Shown here: positions 24,686-56,868 of the stretch, piece by piece
Numbering within the stretch: the stretch's first letter is position 1
Layout: each line of letters opens with the position of its first letter
Assembly (NCBI GenBank): GCA_029204225.1
Contig: MU831543.1
Coordinates: forward strand, 312,001-376,000
Direction of reading: 5' to 3'
Length of the DNA stretch: 64,000 bases
DNA from: Diphasiastrum complanatum
Taxonomy: Eukaryota > Streptophyta > Lycopodiopsida > Lycopodiales > Lycopodiaceae
Made by a program: the position numbers and the translations under genes
The notes under the pieces: model-generated
The model's database searches: none
What the model saw: only the letters and a program-made list of their open reading frames with translations
What the model was told of the DNA's origin: nothing

Positions 24686-25305
24686 AAGTAGAGCCATATT
24701 TGCCTTCACGATTAGAGCACTGAGCCTTCCACTCTTTGGACCACAAATCTCACATCGATGCAATTATTTTGATGTGGCAAACAATCAGGCAATTTATTAT
24801 TTTATTTTTGAAGGAAAGAAGCCGACAAGAAACTGACGTACGATCATGTTAGACAATGCAAATGGAAGTAGTATTGACATCAACACAATCCAATTTGGTG
24901 GCCATACACCACAGCCGAACGCCAAGGCCGAATAATTTGAGTTGTTAGCAAGAGATGTATATGAAGAAGAAACCCATGAACAACAAGCAAATGATGTAAA
25001 AAGTATTTGAAAATTGTCATGGGCCAACTTCATAAGTTTTTGCATTTTGCGTCCGGGGGTTTACGTCCGGCAAATCTCCACGTTTAGTCCCATGTGACAG
25101 CAACCACTTTTGCGTCCGACTTCCGATTTCAAACTTCAAAGGAAATGGCGATGTCGATTTTCCCTCGCTTAGTACTATATCTGCTCTCTCCCTTTCTCCT
25201 TCTCCTTCTGCTTCTGCAAGCAGCCCCAAATCCATCGCAATTCCTCCCATATCTGTTCTGATCCAGAGGCTGGGACGCCAGGGAGGGGTGGAGCAGTCAT
25301 CCAAA
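24686..25305 (+). promoter_or_regulatory. Upstream region and 5' UTR of the MEI1-like gene
   Basis: About 620 bp between the truncated Gypsy element and the start codon. A CT-rich tract at 25,172-25,216 resembles the pyrimidine patches common near plant transcription starts. No convincing TATA box is placed, and the start site is unknown. The promoter is squeezed between transposon DNA and the gene. Confidence 0.4.
25145..25261 (+). CDS. Possible 38-codon upstream ORF
   Basis: ATG at 25,145 to TGA at 25,259-25,261, ending 44 nt before the main ATG. The product would be very leucine-rich (PFLLLLLLLQAAP in its middle), like a signal peptide. The hydrophobic run comes from the CT-rich tract and may be accidental. 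It would matter only if transcription starts upstream of 25,145. Confidence 0.3.
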   Translation: MAMSIFPRLVLYLLSPFLLLLLLLQAAPNPSQFLPYLF

Positions 25306-46361
<21,056 letters not shown>

Positions 46362-49300
46362 AGCGTCAGGGCAAAGTTTGTTTTTCTTTTTTTGGGTAGG
46401 GAACACCATTGAAAGACAGCTTTGAGATTAAGCTATTCCCTGTAACAAAAGCACAACAGGTGCACATGTCATAAAGGCTAAAGGACTCCTCTTTCCAGAC
46501 CATCCATTTGATTAGGCCAAAGCTAATCTTATGAGTTGAACACCTCAGACAAGTTGATCTTTCAAATTAGCAGGTTAGCAAATACAGTTTTTTGTCAACC
46601 AGTTATTTGATGTAGTATCAACTGTTTACAATCGACCCAACTTGGTATCTTGTTCTAATAATCGGTGCAATTTGTACTTAGTCATCTGTCTTCTGTTATG
46701 TTTTGCATGTATCTTATGCAGATAATTGCATGTGACAGATCACTGGCAGTGAACTCTTGCACCTGGAAAAGATCGACTTAAGTTTGAAAAGGTTTACAGT
46801 TGCCAGAGTGAACACGTGCACCTGGAAAAGAATTTTAAGTTTCAAAAGGTATACAGTCAATAAGAAAGAGGTTTATTGTTGGATTCAGTCCAATCTTCTG
46901 GTAGGGAAACAACTAAAACATGACATTGGGTTATAAAGTTAACCCCTCCTGAATTAATGTGCCCTTAGACCTCCGTGCGTGAAGCTCCTGGAACAAGAAT
47001 TGTCCAACTGGCTGGATTAATAGCATAGCAACCCTAGTAGTTTGTATTTCTATTGTGACGTTACTGGATGTTGCCATGCTATTGCAAATTCTATTTTCTT
47101 GAAGACTGAAGATAATGTGCTATATCCAAGTCCTCATTGGTCTAGAAGTTAGAGGCAGATTATTCGGTTGCTATGGAAGCTTATTGTTTTGCCATAGCTT
47201 CCAGTATACGCAGACTCACTTGCGCTACATTAGTGATTTTGATGCGCTTTTTCAGATAATGTCGTGTTCTTTTCTTCTTTTAGCAGCAGTCATGCTTCAG
47301 CTTGTAGTTTGCTACAGCTTCAGCTTACCACAACTCTAAGCCTACAATACAACTAGTAGATGCTTGGCTAGGGGAGATGAGGCCGACTTCGATGTCCTTA
47401 TGCACAGGATGGAGCTAAATCAATAAACGCCAGCATTTCTAACAGCACTATCAAAGAACAATGATGCAAGACAAATACTGTGGTCATTATCAGCTAGTTG
47501 GATTTTGCAGATGCTACTTCAAAAGGGCCTTATCCACCTATTTCCTTGTAAAGACAGCTGACTATAGACATTATCATACCTATGCTTATGTCATCAACAT
47601 GTTTTGCCATATGGTTGGGACTTAGGATGTTATGAAAAGAGCTCCACTAAGACCTTGCTAGCAAGTGCAGGCAGCTAGTTTAAATTTCTGTCAAGCTGCC
47701 TGACGGAATGCTGTTGAGAGAGGAAGTCTCCTGGAATACTTTGTTATTACATGTCTTTGCAATCAAATGCAAAACTGCCATCCTGAAAGTTTGTAAGCTT
47801 TTTTAAGTAATAATGCATATATTTTTTCTAATAAATGATGAAATTAAATTTTATGACTAACTTCAATTGAAGATATACACACAGGCATGAAGTGCCAGTC
47901 TATAAAAAGATGTTGAGAGAATTCCTTCTACCGTTCACAAAGCAGCCCGCCTTTCTTGAAAATGATGTATTCTCTGGTTGGACTAAAGCAGCTTAACTGC
48001 TGTGAGGCTATAACACACCGTGCCTTTGAAACATGATCAGACAATCAATACGTTGTTGTAACCAGCGTTGATGATACTATTACAATATAGTAAAATATAC
48101 AGTTAATGATGCTGTTACTGTACAGATGGTGGATGTGCAAAACTGTTCAAGAATATTCTTGAAAAAGACAAGGACCAACAAAACAACAAAAGAATTTGCA
48201 TAAGAAATCCTTTTGTGGTAGTAACTAGCGTCTATGATACCATTACAATATATACAAATGTGTGAAGTTTGTTTAAGGGCAATTAATGATACTACCATAT
48301 AGAACAAATGTACAAAGTTGTTTAAGGAATTTATTGAAAAAAAGAGGACCACAAAGTCATGCTTCTAAAGCAGCTCAAGATACACTAGGATTATTGTTTT
48401 TGTACACTTGGAGAGGATTTTATTCTTTGTATAAACAAAGATGAGTGATTTTTTTAAAAATGAGTGATTTTTTATCAGCTTGTGTAGGGCTTGCAGAGAA
48501 ATGTCAAGGATGTGGTATCTCACCTTTATTGGTCATTACATCTTACTACTATCAATGGATTTTTATCACTTGATAGAGTAATTGAGCACTTCCATTGTGT
48601 CGAAGTGGCATTTTTGCAGAAACATTTGTTTCACAACCTTTTGCACTATTTAAAATTGATAATTTTAGCAGGTGATTTGCAATAGGCTTTGAGTGTCCTT
48701 GGGTTTTTGATGTGCTATTATTGTTGTATCACATCTCCATGCGCCTTTTTCCAACTTCCAAGGAAAGAATCCAAGAACATGCATTTCTCATCAAACTCGA
48801 GGGGACCAAAGTTAGATGATAATTCTTAGTTGATAAATCTATGAAAGGAGTCCCAAGAAGTCAAACATTGCAAAATAACATATTAGCATATGAGAATACA
48901 TGTTTCAAAGCACATGTTGCAGGTACTATGAATCTAATTACAAAAACATGGTGACCATAAACAAGAGAGATGTGGAGACCCATTTTTCTAAAAAATTTAA
49001 AAAAAGATGTCAATATTCAAAGTGGTTTACAAAAATATATTGGAATACTCAAAAAATATCTTATTTTGTCAAAAAATGTAACCATGCCAAAAAAATAATT
49101 AATAGATTATTATTAACATTTTAAAAATAAGCCAATTAAAAAAATCATTAATCACATAAACACTAAAATTAATAAAAAATTTACTTTTATTTATTCGAAA
49201 TATTGTAACATATTTTAAGATTTTAGAATTTTTTTTAAAATAAAAGTGCTTGTATTAAAAATAAAATCTTATAATCGTAACATAAATTTTAGTCAATTTT

Positions 49301-49753
49301 TTTAAAAAAATTTCTTCAAATTAAATAATTTACAAAGATTTATAGAAATACTTGGAGTCTAAGCTTTAGAAAATGTAAACATGAAGACATTATAAAACAA
49401 ATCACTATTGCAAAATAAATTGTTTTAAACAACCAATAATATATCTCAAGAAATTGGTATTTTTTAACATTCATTATTTTTTTGATTAAGAATTTGAAAT
49501 TTTTATGCATGCATAAAATTACCATTAACATTATTTTTTTAAGAGTATGAATTTAGAATTTTTATACATGCATAAAAATGAAAAACACCATAAACATTAT
49601 TTTTTTTTTATAAAAAAAGTAACATTGCAAGAGACTATTGAATTTTTTGACTTATGAATTAATTTTAAAAAACGCAAACTCATCTTAAAAATTTCAGAAC
49701 ACAAATTTTTGAGTAATATTAGCACAATCTTTATAATACTACAATAAAGTCCA
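46362..49753. other. Downstream flank of the MEI1-like gene
   Basis: The start will be 3' UTR; AATAAA occurs near 47,420, but no poly-A site can be fixed. No other gene is recognised. From about 48,900 to 49,740 the DNA is extremely AT-rich with many A and T runs. Confidence 0.45.
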
Positions 49754-50240
49754 TTACTCCCAAAAATCATCTATGTCATTAATGTCTTTTGCTTTCTCTG
49801 GAGGAGCCTCAGTAGAAACAATGGCAACCTCTTTCACTACCTCTTCAATAGTCAAAATACTGTACTCTTGGACTAGGACATTTGCAAAATCCCTTGTGTC
49901 ACCAACTTTCCCACTAGCGGGAGGTTGTGGTTCTTTCGACAAGGGAATGACAAAGTCTTCGTCATCTAGACATTTTCCCACCTCTGCCAACTCATTTGAC
50001 AAAACCGAGAGGGATTTTATCCGCATTTTTATATATTTTACTAAACTAGAATCTAAATCTACAAACTCATGACAAGTTAGCCCTATCACCAGAGCCTCTT
50101 GAACCTTCATAAATAATTTGTGTCCGAAGTGCAAAAAGTGTATCAATTATGAATATCGTAAAAAATAGCGAGGTCACTGATTAGGAAAAACTGAAAAGAA
50201 AACTTAGATATGCTTATTACCTCTAAAATTCCTTCCATGT
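49754..50240 (-). CDS. Unidentified short spliced reading frame
   Basis: The minus strand encodes about 120 residues ending in KAKDINDIDDFWE, acidic, with no domain recognised. The frame starts well at VQEALVIGLTCHEFVDLDSS after a possible acceptor (TATGAAG, about 50,107). Upstream, a GAG followed by GTAATA near 50,216 could be the donor of an exon reading MEGILE. It might be the last exon of a small gene or a transposon tail. Nothing upstream can be assembled with confidence. Confidence 0.3.
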
Positions 50241-51760
50241 TTTAGTAAGGGAGAGTTGCTTTGGAGAGGACACTTATTATGAACTCAAAAAAGGTAATCC
50301 CTTGCAAGATTTTCCAACTTAGAAATCCCCATATCGGTAGGAATGAGTTTTAGAGTATGAGTGGACTTTGCAGAGCTCTTTCTTTTCTAATTTTAATACA
50401 CCTTGAGCTGGCTAGGCTTTTATTTGAAAATTCTACCATTTCTCAAAAACTTTATCTACAAAGGCCCATACCTGAACAAAAGAAAATAATGAATACATAG
50501 CATACAACCCATACAACCCATACCGACATACAACCCATGATGGGCATAGCAAAGCAATCAATTACTTGGCCACTACAAAAAGCAGGTTGAAAAAAATTGT
50601 CATATTTTGTCAGGCTATTAGGATGATTGTCGTCCAAGCAATAGGTCTAGTTTCCATAGATGTGAGACTATGCGCTATCGAAATTGAATGTGTTATGACC
50701 AAGAGAAGTTAGTATCTTACTTGATCATTTTACTACAATGGGAGGGTTTTACTTATTAGTCGTGAAGTTTCTCTCTTGGCTATGGGAATTCCTACTGTTT
50801 GGACCCACTCACATGCTAACTACGATATTTTTTTTTCCATTTCATTCAAAAAATAAGCAGTTTCTAAAATTTAAGCTCTCAGTCTCAATAGTAAAAGGAT
50901 ATATAGGCTAAAGTCCATACGTAAACCTAAAACGACTACAAGCTGTGGCTAAATGCATATTTATTTCTATAAGAAAATTGAATCAAAGGAAAATAAAATC
51001 ATTCAAATTGTTTATTTGACACATGCACCAGGCATATCATCTATAATATAAATTCTTTGTTCAATATGGCCATCAAATTTCAAAGAATTGGAAGAGAGGT
51101 TTCCGATTATTTAAATGTCTCTCATGGAGCCAAGTTGAAATAACAATACTTATATTACAAGAAACCACCAAAGTATATGAAAAAGAGTATATAAATTTCA
51201 AGAGACAAAGATAAGACAAAATTGGAAACAAGTTCTACTTCAAAATGTGCATGTTTCTATGCGTTATGCAAATGTGATCTTAATAAGAAAAGCTCGTATA
51301 TCTTCATATATTATTTGCTTGGAATACTAAGACATTCATTTTCAAAATAGGTTTTTGTTAGATTAGAAGAGTAGGCCTTCATTAAGGACATGAGTATAGA
51401 AAAACCAAATGCTTTCAAGAAAGTACGAAAATCTCTCTTGTATGCCAAACATTAGTGGAGCTAAGGCTTTTATATTTTATTAAACTATTTATACTATAAC
51501 TGTCACTCAAGATTTCAAACAGAAAGGTTCAACAATGTTAGTGAAAGTCGAGGTTTGGAAAAACCTTAATAGCATGAATTATTGTTTACATTTTTTTAAT
51601 GAAAGCATTAAACTATGGTCATCACAAAGACATGAAGTATTCTCATTGGCGAGCAAGAATAGCATTCCATGGAATTACACAACATGGTGGAATAAGTGGA
51701 AAACTAGTTATCCCATCCAACAACTTCAATCTTTATATAGAAGAGCAGATCATAAAAAAA
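50241..51760. other. Region with no supported gene
   Basis: AT-rich sequence without a recognised coding region or repeat. Scattered short open frames have no motif. Confidence 0.45.
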
Positions 51761-52617
51761 TTAGAGAAGCTTGCAAATCTCCTCCTCCTCCTTTGCAAGG
51801 TTTTCTTTTTTGTCCTCCTCCATTTGTGCTCTTAGCCTCTTGTAGCATTCAGATGCATAATGCCCCTTATTTCCACAGAAGAAGCATTTATGCTTTGACT
51901 TGTCCTTTGAGCTTGATGCATCATCCTCTTCTTTGGCCTCCTTTGGATACTTCTTTTTCCCATTGGTCTTCTTTTTGCCCCTGAATGAGAAATTGGCTTT
52001 CTCATCACCATCCTGCAAAGACAAGGAACTCATCCTAGATTTTGCATGGAGCATCCTACACTCTTCAAATACTAATACACTGTGAAGTTTTTCTATAGTT
52101 GGCAAGGTGTCTTGGATGGCAAAACTCTGGACCAAATTTGCAAAGTCATCTCCTAGACCATTAAGAACAATTTGTACAAGCTCTCCATCATGAATCTTCT
52201 CTCCAATGGAAGCCAACTCCCTATTTAGAGACTTGATTCTGAGTACATAATCCTGTGCACTCTCCTCACTTCTTTGCTTTGCAAAATATGATTTCTGAGC
52301 ATGAGTACTCTCGAAGTGTTGCTAGATTCATAAATTGATTTTAAAGATTCTCAAGCCTCTTTAGCACTAGTACATGTTGAAACTTCTCTCAAAAGATCAT
52401 TGCTCACATTCATCTTTAGACAATGAAGTGCAAGCCTAGATCTCTTCTTGTATTTAGCTAACTTTAGTGCACCTAGAGGTTCATCTTCATCCTCAATCAA
52501 AAACTCATAAAGGTCTTGAAGCACCAAGAGTGACTCCATCCTAACCTTCCAAATAGCATAATTTGTAGAATTCAATCTCTCACTAGCTTCTAGAAGGTAT
52601 GCTCCAGCAGATCCCAT
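51761..52617 (-). pseudogene. Copia gag (minus strand, element A)
   Basis: From 52,617 down: MGSAGAYLLEASERLNSTNY, AIWKVRMESLLVLQD, LKMNVSNDLLREVSTCTSA, then after a break ELVQIVLNGLGDDFANLVQS and a CX2CX4HX4C knuckle (CFFCGNKGHYASEC) at about 51,855. Stops or shifts lie around 52,216-52,350. No pol follows below 51,761, so this is a gag-only relic. It is the same gag family as the copy at 54,171-55,288. Confidence 0.8.
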
Positions 52618-52639
52618 CTTACCAGTGACTTCTACAACA

Positions 52640-52985
52640 AGAAACAGATTTGATTGACTTGAAACTCACATAGGTCTCACACTTGCAATGTTTCACTCAA
52701 ATTTGATTTCTAATCCAACAAATGGACTTATAATCATAGTTCTATCACTCCATCACAAAGCTGGAATGAAGATAAGATGAAGTGAAAACTACTTTCAAAC
52801 AAATCTTGCCAAGAAATGGATTTGATTGTCTCTAGAAACTCACTAAGGTCTCTCTCTCGTAGTGTTTCACTCAAATTAGATTTCTAATCCAACAAATGGA
52901 CTTATAATCTCAGTTCTAGCACTCCCTCACAAAGTTGGAATGAAGATAAGATGATGTGAAATCTACTTACAATCAAATTTTGCCA
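52640..52985. repeat. Tandem duplication of about 174 bp in a Copia leader
   Basis: Two adjacent copies share TTCACTCAAATT, CTAATCCAACAAATGGACTT and GGAATGAAGATAAGATGA at an offset of 174 bp. It sits just upstream (minus strand) of the element A gag start, so it is leader DNA. Confidence 0.75.
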
Positions 52986-53718
52986 ATTTTGGCTATTTTT
53001 GGACAATAACATGACTAAATCTCCCTCGCACTTTTAGATGTACTTTCAAGACTTGTAAAACAAGTTTATAGGACCCGATTTGAGCCTAGATTAATTAGAT
53101 CTCATGACCCTATGTCAAATCTAATCAATGGCACTCAATCTTGGAAGCTTATCCTAAGATTTCTACCAAAAATTACATCAAAAACTCACAAATTGAATTT
53201 CTTTGAATCAAATGAATACCATGCATTAAATGCAGGTTCAGAGGTCACTATGGGAGCTTGGAATACATAGCAGATTCGACTTCCTTCTTGAAGTTAGGTG
53301 GATTTCTAGCATGTAACAAGGAAGTTTACTCACTCTTCTTTCCCTAAAATGAAACGCTAGCCTAGATCCTAGAGTTATGCTTGGTAGGTAGCTAGTTGGT
53401 CAAATTTTCACCTTAAACTTAGATGTAGGTCCTATAAAGTAGGGATGACCACCAAATAGACATGACCAACTCCCTTGACTTGACCTAACATACATTAGGA
53501 GTGGGTTGCCATGTGACATTTTGGCCATACATGTGTGGAACCCAATTATGTACAAAATTTACACTATTCTTCATGGTTTTTGATCAAGCTAGATTTGCCA
53601 ATTTTTGGCAATTCTTCACATTCTTTGTTCTCTATCACTTTTGAAATGGAGAGTATAATGGCTTTATGGGCCTCCTTGGTGGATAAGCATCCAACCATGG
53701 TCCATGAGCTTGGATCAT

Positions 53719-56039
53719 TCATCCTCCTTGTTTCCAAGGGAATATGTGCAAAGCAAGAACCTCCATAAGGTAATCATCCTTAGGCTTCTTAAATAATACT
53801 TCATATGGTGTATTTCTTCCAAGAGCTTCAAGACTCCTCAAAGCTTTGATCTTCAATGAGAACTCCATCTCAGCATATGCTTTGAATAAAAGGAAATAAT
53901 CATGCACCATAAACCTTGAAGAAAGAAGAAATGTGCATCTTGTGTGATCATCATCCTTTGAAGACTTGGATGCATAAGCAACATCAAGAGATTTTGCACA
54001 CACTCTCTTGTGTTCAATTTGTAGATGCCTTCATGTCTAGATCCATATGCAAGGATCTCACAATCCTTCTTGATCACACAATTGTGAATATGGAAATTGA
54101 CATCAAGACCACCATCAAGTGATTTGCCAACACTTATAAGATTCTTTGTAATCTTGGGAACCAAAAAAACCTATTGAAGAGATAGAACTTTTGAGGATGC
54201 AAGCTTGAAGGGAATGGTCCCTACTCCTTCAATTTTGCACTCTTGATCACGTGCAATATATATGGATTTCTTGACTCCTCCATAAGGCATAATAGTCGAA
54301 AAGGAATCCTTGGAGCTACACATATGTGAAGATGCCCCACTATCAATATACCAAGAGTCATCCATCTTGAAGGTGGAAGAGGAGAATTTTGATGCCATAT
54401 GTGAGCATTCTCCATCACTTGCAATAAAGTCTTCTTTCTCATGAGAGATGTTGGCTTGCTTGAATTGGTTCTTCTTCTTGAAGCAATTGGTGGCATAGTG
54501 GCCCTTCTTGCCACAAAAGAAGCACTTAACATCTTTTTTCTTCTTCTTTGAAGTAGAACACTGAGATGAATCATCATCCTCTTCATCTTGGTCTTTTGCT
54601 TTGTCCTTAGAGAAGTGTTGGTGTTGCTTTTTGCTCCTCTCTTTGTGCTTGGCAAAAAGAGCTTTGCCATCACCATTATGATTGATTGATAACTTCTCCA
54701 TCCTTAGTAGCTTGTTCTCTTGCCTTGATTCTTCAGCCATAAGAACACTTTGGAATGCCTCCAAGCTTGGTAGCTCTTCCTTGATAGCATAGGATTGGAC
54801 AAGATTGTTATAATCATCCTTCAAGCCATTGAGTGTGACTTGAACTAGCTCTCTTTGTTTGATAGGATCTCCAATACAAGCAAGCTCCCTTTGGATGTCT
54901 TTGACTCTCAATGCATGATTGGTTGCACTTTCATCACTCCTTTGATAGCTTTGGAATAATTGATTCCTTAGTGTGAGAAGTCTTGAGGTATTCTTGGCTT
55001 CATAGATTGCTTTGAGAGTGTCCCAAGCATCCTTGGCCAATGTGCATGCACCAATCTCCCTCAAAATCTCATTGGAGACATTCATTTTGATATAGTGGGA
55101 GCCATCCTAGCTCTCTTCTTGTACTTTTGTGCTTCTTGAAGGATTTGAGGCTCCTCCTCGATCCCAAGTACAATGTCCATCACATCTTGGAGTATCAAGA
55201 TTGACTCCATTCTAACCTTCCAAATAGAATAGTTGGAGGTAGATAGTCTTTCACTAGATTCCAATAGGTAGGAACCCATAGATGCCATGTTATAGTGAAG
55301 ACTCCTTGTAATGAGACACTAAAATGTTGCTTCTCTCTCACTATAGGATCCTTGAAAGGTGTACTACCAAAACCTATGCAAGATCTTGCAACAAAGTGAG
55401 ATATGGACCTCGCTAGCTATTCCAATCTCTCTTAATCTAGATCACCCTCACATCAATTGATGAAGTATGGGCTAAGTTTGGGTCAAGCTATCTTTGGCAC
55501 ATGTGAAACACTTCAAGAATCCACAAATCACTCAAATACAAGCCAATTGAAGAATGTGGCTATGACCTCAAATTGATGACTAGATCTCAAGAAAGTGTGA
55601 TTGGCAAGCCTAGAAGTGAGATATTTGGTCAAACAAGCATAAGAGAGTCATAAATAAAAGTGTCCAACCATGTTGGGTGCCCTACCCACCTTGATTCATT
55701 TGACTATAGCTTTGATTGGGAGATCCAATCATTATGAAGTCAATTGCAACACAAACTAGACTCAAATAGCTTTCAAACTAGCTATCAAGCATCAGATTTG
55801 GCTCACACATGGAAGAGAACTATAAAACTAAATTTTGATGTCCTTCACACGTGTCTGAGCAGGAAAATTTGTACAATATTAGAAATGTTTCAATCCATAT
55901 AATAATGAACCATTTTGATCAAAAAATGCTTGAGATAGCATGGGGGATGCAAACTAGTCTCTCTAGATCTAGATTCTCAAGAAAATTTTGAACCTTTGGA
56001 TGAAACAAACATCAAATACTTAGGTAGGCTCTGATACCA
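53719..56039 (-). mobile_element. Copia element B (minus strand): leader, gag, protease, truncated pol
   Basis: From the primer site at 56,039-56,028 a 740-bp leader precedes gag at 55,288 (MASMGSYLLESSERLSTSNY, SIWKVRMESILILQD). A single-base deletion near 55,085 shifts the frame before MNVSNEILREIGACTLAKDA. The knuckle (CFFCGKKGHYATNC) and the protease site (WYIDSGASSHMCSSKD) are intact, followed by GTIPFKLASSK. Beyond 54,170 come KNLISVGKSL and then, out of order, RNTPYEVLFKKP. So most of the integrase is deleted, and RT and RNase H are absent. The lower end is approximate. Confidence 0.8.
56028..56039 (-). other. tRNA-Met primer site of element B
   Basis: The minus strand reads TGGTATCAGAGC directly after the LTR end CA. 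Confidence 0.9.
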
Positions 56040-56856
56040 TGTGAAATTTCACACGTGTGGGAACGCCCTAAAGTTGTGAATGATCTCCTAAGCAAGCTTA
56101 TGCACTTGTAGATGGATGCTAGATTGAATTCCAAGATCTAGATTAAAAAACCAAGGCATAGAGACAAAGATAGATGCATATGTTGATAACCAAAGTACAT
56201 ACACTTCAAAGAAAGTGTTTCTTGAAAAAACTAAGTAAAATTAAGCTCCTCTCCTTGGGTAGAGAGAGAGAATAGAGCTAATTTAAAATCGGGTAGAGGG
56301 AGAACAAGCAAATCTCACAATACAAGGGTTTGACTCAAAAACTCAACATACATAATGATCATAAGGAGAAGTACATATAGAGTGTGTGGAGGTCCTTCCT
56401 TGCATGCTATTGGACCCCTAATCATAGCCTCTGGCATTCTTTTGGACCCCTAATCATAGCCTCTTCAATTCTATTGGACCCCTAATCACTAGATCTCGAG
56501 CTACTCCTATGTGGAAGTGCTCTCCTATTGTACATACAAGTTTATGTGAAGCAATCTATGTGATTTACATTGTTTTTCCTCATATTCTCTCTCTACTTGA
56601 GAGCTCACTCACTTTCTCTCTCTACCCGAGAGAAGGCTATTTCTCTCTCTCTAAAAGCATGTTGGGAACTTAGTTTTTCCATGTAATTTGATTGCTTTGA
56701 GTGCCCATTGAATGTGAATTTATTATGCATGAAATTGTGCTCTTGCCTTAGAATCAATATAGGAAGATTGTAGGATGCAATCTATGTGCAATCACAACTA
56801 CCTTAGAGGATATTTGTGGGTGTTGGGAAGATCTTCACAGGCGTGAATCTTTCACA
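56040..56856. repeat. Composite head-to-head Copia LTR
   Basis: 817 bp flanked on both sides by outward-facing primer sites. The left end reads TGTGAAATTTCACACG, so on the minus strand it ends TTTCACA next to TGGTATCAGAGC. The right end reads GAATCTTTCACA next to TGGTATTAGAGA on the plus strand. Reading each half outward gives similar order: CTCTCTCTACCC, AACTTAGTTTTT-like, CTTAG/TTAGAGGA-like, then TTTCACA. So it looks like the 3' halves of two related LTRs joined in opposite orientation, with the junction somewhere near 56,450-56,600. Confidence 0.6.
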
Positions 56857-56868
56857 TGGTATTAGAGA
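56857..56868 (+). other. tRNA-Met primer-like site, plus strand
   Basis: TGGTATTAGAGA follows TTTCACA on the plus strand. It has two differences from TGGTATCAGAGC, and leader-like DNA follows it. Confidence 0.65.

Noticed and set aside
47115-47339. 74-residue hydrophobic frame downstream of MEI1
   Set aside because: No similarity and no gene structure; it lies in the likely 3' flank.
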